Shown here one piece after another: positions 23,001 to 32,000 of a stretch of DNA of 64,000 nucleotides. The notes under the pieces are model-generated. The model saw only the letters and a program-made list of their open reading frames with translations, had not been told where the DNA came from and ran no database searches. Positions within the stretch are counted from its first letter, which is position 1; each line of letters begins with the position of its first letter. A program made the position numbers and the translations under genes. This DNA comes from Oxytricha trifallax (Eukaryota > Ciliophora > Spirotrichea > Sporadotrichida > Oxytrichidae): positions 32,473 to 96,472 of the forward strand of contig ARYC01000025.1 of NCBI GenBank assembly GCA_000711775.1, read 5' to 3'.

Positions 23001-26000
23001 GAGATTGAAAAGCATGAAGATGAATTGAAGCTACTGAACAAAAGAAAAACAAGAGAATCTTCGAAACTTGTAGAGCTTGAACAAGCTAGTGAATCAGAAT
23101 ATGTGAGGAAATCACGCAACCTACTAGCATCCGAAATCACAAAGATCATGATTAAAATTCAATATAAAAAGATTCCTGTTCTTGCCTAAATTGACCTAGA
23201 CACTTCACTTTAAAGCTACCTTATATTAGAAGAATCCTTTGATAAGAAAGTTATCAATGATCATCAGTATGCATACAAGGTGTATCCCTTCAACTATCTC
23301 TTAAGTGATGATAAATACTAGATGGAGTTTACAAATGAGTATCAAGTACTCACTCAAGCAAAGTTCAAAGAGTGTAGATACTTAATAAAGTTAGATGCTG
23401 TTCTCCTTGCCAAGGATCATGTTGCTTTCAGACTCCCACTCTATGAAATGACCCTAAGAGATTTCATTACAGATCAAAGAAATCATAAGTAGCTTGGATA
23501 AATAGCAACTCAGACCATACAAGGTATAAAAGAGCTTCACAAGTTAAGGTTTGTTCACAGAGATTTGAAGCCAGAAAATATAATGATAAACTTCTCAACA
23601 GTAAGAGTAGCAATAATCGATTTCAATAGAGCCTAAAGAGTGGAAGTATCAAGGCTTGGAACTGTAATGGGAACTCAAGGGTACTATCCAGAAAGAGAAG
23701 ACTGGAGAGATGGTGACTTTTAATGGGATGTGTGGGCTTTAGCAGCAATAATAATAGAGTGCGATATGCCTCGCAACGATTACTACTCTACAAGGTGTGA
23801 GAAGGATGCTAAACAAAGAATAAAGCAATTTATTGACAGAACAAGAGTATCTCAATCAATGAAACAAATGGCAGAGTCAATAATAATAAAACCAAACTCA
23901 AGATCAGACATATCAATAGAGCAGATAGAGTTGTGGTTAAGTAAGATAAACTTCAGACCTTTACCACATGATCCTAAAGTGCATTTTGAGTGATTAAATT
24001 AAATACATTTACTATAAATTTCACATTAAAACCTATTAATAACCCCAACCCCTAACAAATTCCCTACAAATCAAAGCACTTATAAACCTCATTAAGGGGT
24101 TTTGGGGTTTTGATTCCAAAGATCATTAAAATAATTCACAAAGCCTATTCTTGATATCATCAGCAATTCGTAATATTCAATAAAAACCATGATATTTTTA
24201 ATATTTAAAAAATTATAATAAGGATCATGTATAATAAATATTTAAATTAATCAATTAATACTGTATAGTTGCTTTACTTTAAATATATTTAATGCAGTTA
24301 TAAAGTTCAGGAGTCGGCAAATTATAAAATTTTCTTGACGCTTTCTGGATTTTTATAAATTAATGAATTTAATTCATGAATTAATGTATAAATTAAGCAT
24401 AAGTTCATGATTCAAAAATCATTTGAATATATGTAAATCCTTTTAGATTTATAATAATCCTTGTAGTATTGTAATAGCACCCTTTATTTATTCTATAATA
24501 ATTATTTTATAGAAGTTTTTTTCTTAATTCTATTCAAATTTTAGTTTTTAAATTCCTTATAGACTTATATAGATCCTTAAGGATTTCTAAATTTTTAAGA
24601 TAATTTGAATCCTAAACTTAGCTTAAACTTATTAATTTAAATATGATATCATCTTAAAATTATCAAATCTACAGTATGCGTCTTCAAATATTGAAATTTG
24701 CTTATGCCAAAATTATTGAACTTTATATATAGAAAATAAAGATTTCTTAGTCAAAGACTTATAGAGGATTTAATTTAAATTAATTTAAATTATATAATTA
24801 AATAAAAATGCCAATCATAATGGATTTAATATATTCTTATAGTAGCAAATAACCAACGCATGTTAGCTTAAGCACAAGTTATTGTATAATGCTTCTTGAA
24901 TCTTATTCTGCATCTGCATTTATTGTGAAGAAATAGAGATCAAGTATATAGCTTAACAAAAATATCAAGTAAAGGTAGAATTAGTTAATGAAGAATCTTT
25001 TTGCATATCTCTCCCATTTGAAATTGAGAATTGTTTAAATAAATTCGGTTTCAAAGTATTCAAGATTTGGGGAGTCTAAAAGATTTTTGATAAAATTCTT
25101 GTTAGTAATTGTAGCTGGAATATTTATCAAATTATATTAAATTTCAACTTGAGGTTGGTCATTTTTCTCATCTAAACTCTTACCTATATATTTATCATAG
25201 TCATTCCAAAGTGATGGATATGTGAATGATTTTTTATCAATGTCAGATGAGAAAATGACAGAGCAATCTTAAGAATATTTGGGATAAGCAAGACTTGTAA
25301 TTTAAGGGTAAGCCAATTAAGATTCAAAATATTCTATAAGATTAATCTTTTTTTCAAGCATATAGCAAATGTGAGGATCAATACAAGTATTGAAGATCGA
25401 GTTATTGTTAAATTTAAGGGAAACGGTCCATAGGCTAGGGCTGATAAAACATTTTTAATCAATCTAAAAATCACAAAACAATACATTTATTAATTATATT
25501 TCATTAAATATGCCTCTTATTGACTTTTAAAGAGGTCCATAATACTAAATCATATTAAAATAGTAAATCTTTCTTTGAAAATAGTAAAATATTAGAAATA
25601 TTATTTTTAAGTAATTGCAAATAAACTTAAGATAGATATATGAAATTGATATTTTTATTAGTAATTTATAAAAATTCTATGATATTCATGATGTTGGATC
25701 CGAAAACTTAACCTATTACAGGATACTTAACAGAAAGATAAGTATTCTTACTACAAGAAAAGGTTTCAGTTTCTGGTCAGTAGTTTCTGATGAGTAGATC
25801 AACAAGAACTTCATTAAAGCCAAAGAGACTAGGTTAAGGAAACAAAGATTCTGATCAGTTTATTTTACAGAAAAGTTTAGGTGACACTAAGTATCCTGTT
25901 ATAGGTTAAGTTATCGGATCCAACATCATAATTGATTTTTTGACTCCTTTATAAGTCAATTGAAGACTTATTTCATGAGTTATAATTAGTGATTGTATTG

Positions 26001-29000
26001 TTTTATGATTTTTAGGTTGCTTAAATAATTTGATTAAAAAAAATGTGTTGTCAGCCTAAGGGCTATTACCATTAAATTTTATGACCATGCTAAGAATTAT
26101 ATTAATTTTTCTGTATTAATTTTTTTAAACACAATAATCTAAGATAGTCCCTTTGCTCAAATGAGGAGGACATATTTGTGGACTAATAGGTGGGTTGATT
26201 TGCAAAAGCCTTTTGTAACATTCCTCTATCACAAGCTCACTTCTATAGATGCAAGAAAAAAGGAATGAGCTATGAAGTCCCTAATTGTAATTAAAAATAT
26301 GAGTTTCACTCATATTCTGAATAACTCTAATTAACTAATAATCACTTTGATTATTTCGTAAGTTTAGACAGTTAAATAGAATCTAATCTATTGATTTAAA
26401 TTCATACTGTGTGAAATGCATTACCTGGCTATTTAAATAGTATTCATACTTATTCAAAACTACATATATCTTAACATGCAGTTTCAAAGGATTTATAAAG
26501 TCAAAATTGTCAATCAACTAGTTGATAATATTGGTTTTATATATATTGTCTTCTTAAGCACAATAGAATCTGTAGTTAAACTACTTTAGCGGCTTATTGA
26601 CAGTGAAAGAACCAATAAATTGAAAGTGATCTAAGTGGAATATTATATAATCATAGCAACCAGATTCAGAATAGAATGGAAGCTTGAATATTGATGCTCG
26701 AAAATGGTAAATAAATTTAAATAAAATTAAATATAAATCAAAATCTTGGCAGTTAAAGTGTGCCAATCTGAACGATGTTAAACTCATTTTGTAGAGAATT
26801 TAAAATTAGCTGAAATTTATTATTGATGAAACTATTTTAATGCATACCTGGAGCGAGATTACTCGACTTTAATTAAACCCCTCTTATTCGCTGAATTGTT
26901 CCCTCATATTCAAGTCGAGTAATCTCGCTCCAGGTATGCAATAAAATAGTTTCATCAATAATAAAGTCAGCTAATTTTAAATTCTCTACAAAATGAGTTT
27001 AACATCGTTCAGATTGGCACACTTTAACTGCCAAGATTTTGATTTATATTTAATTTTATTTAAATTTATTTGTATTCCTAATATATTATATTGTTTTTCA
27101 AATCATTTAAATAGTAAAAACTATTTAATCAATCGAGATTTATTTCTAGCTTTCGTTTATCATTAATATCAGCTATTTTAGGAATGATTACGTTATTAAT
27201 ATCAAATTGCATGACATGTAAAGTAAGATCATAGGAACTTTAGGGGGGAAGTTTCCTGCCCCAACATTAAATTTTATATTGTTTGGCAATTAAAATATTA
27301 GAAATTAATAAATTTCAATTTCATTTACCATAACCATGTACTAAACAACTTTTATTAATATATAATTTTCAAGGTACATAATTACTCTGTATCAAATTAT
27401 ATATTATAAACAAGGCTAAAATAATTTATTTTTATTTATAAATAATGTGATTTTCATTGTAATATAAATTCTATATCAAGGTAGAAATAATATTTGAAGC
27501 TAAATTAAAAATAACTATATCATAATTGATGATAAAGATTCTTTCAAAATTATAAAAATTGCATATTTTTATGCATGGGGCAGGAAACTTCCGAAGGAGG
27601 CAGGAAACTTTTCCCCCGAAGTTTTCTTAATAAGAGTGTTGTTTTCTATCTTATACTTATTGATGATAATTTTATTATTTTCTACCTAGACAAGCACTAT
27701 CTGATGCTCTGTCATTGTTAAAGTTTACAATTATCAAAATCGAAGTAAAATTTGTAGATTGATTAAATTAATAAATTTTATTAAATTATTTTATATGGAG
27801 AAAAAATTTGATCTACATAATACATATACAAATCTTATTTGCTTATTGAGATTTCGACAAAAAACTTACAGTAAACAAAGTAAAGTATATGCTTCAATTA
27901 AAGAAATTTCAAAGACATTAAACCTTTCAGAAAAAATAGTAAAATAAATTGAAGCAATTATAAACTGAAAATATTGAAGGCTCAAAGGACAAAAACATTC
28001 TTCATAGAATGACTTAAGAGTAACTTAACCATTTACTATCAGAAAAAACTTTAGAGAATAAATGCTTTTATCAATTGAATAAAGAGCTAAAATTTTTCAT
28101 CGAAATTTCCCAGAAATAAAAATATCTACTTCAAGCTTGTATAAGCTTTATAAATAAAATGGAATTAAATATATGTCAACTTGAACGGAATACAATTTAA
28201 CCGAATATAAAAAATAATAAATTCAACAAGACTTATCTAGGGTTTTTGAGGAATTAAATAAAATTATAGAAAATGGGGAAAATAGAGTATATCTAGATGA
28301 AACAATTTTTAAACCCCACTCAATAAATTACAAATCATGGGCTCATAAATAGAAACCAGGCACTTAAAAAGGGGGTGTTAACCTATACCTTGGCAGCAGT
28401 TGTAATAATTAGTTCATAATTTGGATTAGAAGGCTTTAGAATAAAACCAAAGTCAATTAAGACAGATGACTTACTTCAGGTTCTATAAGATTTAGACTTA
28501 AGATATAAAGGGAAAAACTTGACAATATTTCTAGACAATCTAAGGGCACATCACTCATAACTATTGAAGCAAACTGTTGAAAAAAATAGATGGAAGCTAT
28601 AATTCAATGCAGCATATTCATCCAAGTGCAACTGCATTGAAAACATTTTTTCAAGAGTAAAATAGCTATATAAAAAAGACATTATAAAACTTTAATTCAA
28701 ACTATCAAACAATAAACACTTCTAAATTGTTTAGGACTCAATTCTCAAAATAAAAATAAGTGACTGTATAAAAAGTGAAAACTTTTGCTTTAATTAACTT
28801 AAGATATAAAGTTGATAAAAATTTTATTATTTTATGTTAACATAAATTTTTAGTATATTTAAGTCTTAATTAAATCAGTACAATTAAAGCCTTTTGCCTG
28901 GTGGGCTTTTCATTATTGTGTTTTCATCTCTGAATAACATATTTTATTATGTCTGCTAAAATTAGTTGCATTGTTTCTATTCCTATTCAAAGCCAGAAAT

Positions 29001-32000
29001 TTCGTATCTTTTTCTTTTCTTAGGTTGCTTCCTGCCTAATGACTTTTGTTTAAGTAATGATAGCGCTTTGCCCTTGCGTTCTATATAGACATAAATATTT
29101 ATGTACGCTTACTCGAGAAATGTGGAATAGATTAGATTTCCTTTAAGAATTCTTAACTAATCTCTATGGTCTCCCCTAATTATTCTTCGTCTGTAGGTTA
29201 ATTTCTTTGAGTTTACTAAGACATAACTATTTATGTCAACCATTCATTTTTGAGTGTTCCTAAGACCCCATAGAAGAAATGCTTGTCAGGGATGTCCTTA
29301 GGAGCATCATAACCTCCAAGGTATCTATTTACCACTTAATCGTCCTTGACATAATTAAATATGTTCAGGACCCCTAGTTCTGGATAGTTAGGTACATTTA
29401 CATAAATTACGTCTGCTGATTTTAATAGCTCTTTTCTAGAAGCTAGCACATCTTTTATGAATCTCATGCTAGTTTTCTTATAGCTAGGTAAATGATAACC
29501 AGCTATATTTGTTAATACTTAAATATTTACGTGAATATTTTAGGTGATTGTACCAGTCAGATTTTGTGTTCAAGCTCCCATCTAAAGTTCTGCTATTTAT
29601 GTTCGTGATATTTCCCTAGTTTGCCTCTCGATTTTAATTTATGTTCATGCTATTTAATAACTATTAACTAAAGCTTTCTAACTAAATAATAGGTTTTAAT
29701 AGCTTTAAATTGTATTGGATTATTTATGTATATTAACATAAATTAAAAATTGTATTGGTTAAATTTATGTATGTTGACCTAAATTAATATTAGCATAATT
29801 AAGGCGCTAGGCGCTCAATTCATTGTATATTAATCATATAAACTAATTGATAGTTAAAATGATAAAATAGTAGTCAAAAAGCTTAAAAATTAATTTATGT
29901 ATAATCACCTAAATAAAATAAAATTTATGTCAACTTACATAAATTATTAGGAACCTTTAAAATTTATTACAGGAATCTTTCAACAATATTATATATAATT
30001 TGCGACCTTCTCTTAGGAACCTTTCTATATCTTTTCATGAATCTTTCAAATTATTTTTCATTTATGTTCATGGACATAAATTTTTCACAAAATTTTCCCC
30101 AAGTCCTGATTTGATGATTTAATGTTAATATTTAATACCCCTGTTTTTATATACTTAAATAAATTGTATTAAATATGAGAACACTTTCCTCTTCACTCTC
30201 TTCAAATATAGATTCAAGTGAAGATTCCTAACATAAAAATGAGTCGTCAATTAAGAGTAGTCATGTATCAAATAATGAGGAGCAAATTATGAATCAATAA
30301 ACAATTGTAAACAAAAAGGATTCTAGATATAATTAATTCTATATCAGATGGTAAGCTAGAAGAACTGCATGAGCCAGCAACAAATCCAAAAAACCCACTA
30401 ATCTTTATGAATGCTTGTTATGTAAAAATATTTACACTGGAATCGAATTAAAATGACACTAAAACACTCACAATCGAAATAATGGAAAATTTATTTAACT
30501 TAAGAAAGGAGGACTTTATAGATGTTAAGTATGCATACAAAATAACGAATTAAAAGCTTACAAGACAAAAGAGCTGCTGTTGACGCACTTAAATTCTCAT
30601 GAGTTAGATGATCTATAATAAAACGGATATCCTTAAAATGTAAGATAAATATATATTAACTATTTAGGTGATGAAATAAATAGAGAGAAATTAAAAAAGG
30701 ATAAAACATGATTAAAATCTTCAAAACGATGGTTTCTAGAATTCTTGTCAATCTTAAGAGTGCGACTTGTCTAAAGACTAATCACATTTTTTGAAAAATC
30801 AAAATGAAGATTCTAGTGTTCAATATATAGATACAGTAATAGCCTTTCCTAAATAAGTAATCAGTCATACTTATGAGAATGCACGGTTAAGCTTTACAGT
30901 AAATCTAAACCATTTTATTAAGAATGAAGTTTAAATGATACTTTAACTTTCTAAAGATTAATAAAATCTAACAAATGATGAGGTAGCCTTTAATTAGGCT
31001 AAAGGAAGATAAACCGATTACAGTTTTGAAGAAATTAATCTAAACTTTAACATAGTCACACGACTTTGGGCTGAGTTAAAAATTTTATCCTTTTTAAGAA
31101 ATGTAAAAGAAGCTTCAAGTAAGGATTGATTAGTTGTAATTTCTTATAACGACAAAGTACTCAAATTGAAAAACTTGATTGGAAGTAGTCTTTGGGCTAA
31201 TTTATTTTTCAAGAAAACAGAGAGAATTGTTTTAAAGTACTTATTCACACTATAGAGGCTGTTTAAGAGTTGCATTCAGCTGGAATCGTTTATAGATATT
31301 TATCTCCAAAAACCATAAAAGTCAAAGATGATGAAAATATGAAAGTTTTGATAACAAATTATTAGTATTGGATGTTTCTTAAATGCCTATAACACTTTAT
31401 CAAGATTAACTAAATCATGATAACATAGAAAATAGGGACTATAGATAAGATATATATTCTATTTTGATTATTCTTGTCCAGATACTAGCAGGGAAGAAAT
31501 TTTTTAAGATAAAGAAAAGTTCAATTGACTTTTAACAAATAGTTAAGTAATTTATTGATGATAAGGTATTGCCTAAATGTGAAAGATTTTTTCTGAAATA
31601 TATTACAAAGGACTTTGATGACCTTCCTTCTTTACAAGAGTTGAAAAATTAAGTCTAGTTATTAAAATATAATTGATCTATTCATTTATTTAATCAATCT
31701 ACAAATTTTCCCTAGATTTTGATAAATATACATGTCAGATCATCACTTTTTATCAATGTCAAGTTTTTTAAGTCCAAAATTACACCAATTAGATTATCAT
31801 CAGTAACAAGAATAAACTGATTAGTTTCAGAAAAAGTAACTTTTACTGGTATAATATCTAATATCTCTTTGTTGAAAAATATGTAAGATTCAGGAGTACA
31901 ATTAATAAGATCAGATTGAAATTCATACTTTAATTTCACTTTTTATAATTTCATGCCAGAACCATAAAAGAAGAACTACCAGAAAAATTCTTTGGTTATC

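Larger units (their letters stand above)
20038..24112. mobile_element. TBE-2: full-length telomere-bearing transposon (4075 bp) inside the channel gene
   Basis: The ends are CCAAACCCCAAAACCCC (left, one A-to-C change) and its complement GGGGTTTTGGGGTTTTG (right), within inverted repeats of about 76 bp. ATT is duplicated at 20035-20037 and 24113-24115. The paralogous site at 52631-52640 reads GACATTCCAAAG with a single ATT, a direct empty-site control. Gene order is transposase (+), 22 kDa (-), zinc finger-kinase (+). Deleting the element with one ATT restores the channel frame (FNDLWN to VVDQAL). Confidence 0.97.
18080..25545. repeat. Segmental duplication, copy 1 (TBE-2 excluded)
   Basis: From about 18080 the sequence aligns collinearly with 48985-55800: the 3' flank (CACC...GGGTATATTATTGC blocks), the channel gene's C-terminal half, a shared non-coding stretch of about 550 bp (24200-24790), and part of the IES at 25437. 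TBE-2 is present only in copy 1. The insertions at 50123-51848, 52955-54277 and 54408-54804 are present only in copy 2. Confidence 0.9.
27732..31724. mobile_element. TBE-like transposon without telomeric ends (3993 bp)
   Basis: Terminal inverted repeats of about 40 bp (TATCAAAATC...AAAATTTGTAGATTGATT; five or so mismatches) are flanked by AAT at 27729-27731 and 31725-31727. Gene content and order equal TBEs: DD34E transposase (+), 22 kDa class gene (-) with the same intron, zinc finger-kinase-like gene (+). The termini contain no C4A4. The proteins are only distantly similar to TBE-1, -2 and -3. A related copy begins near 62.3 kb. Confidence 0.85.
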
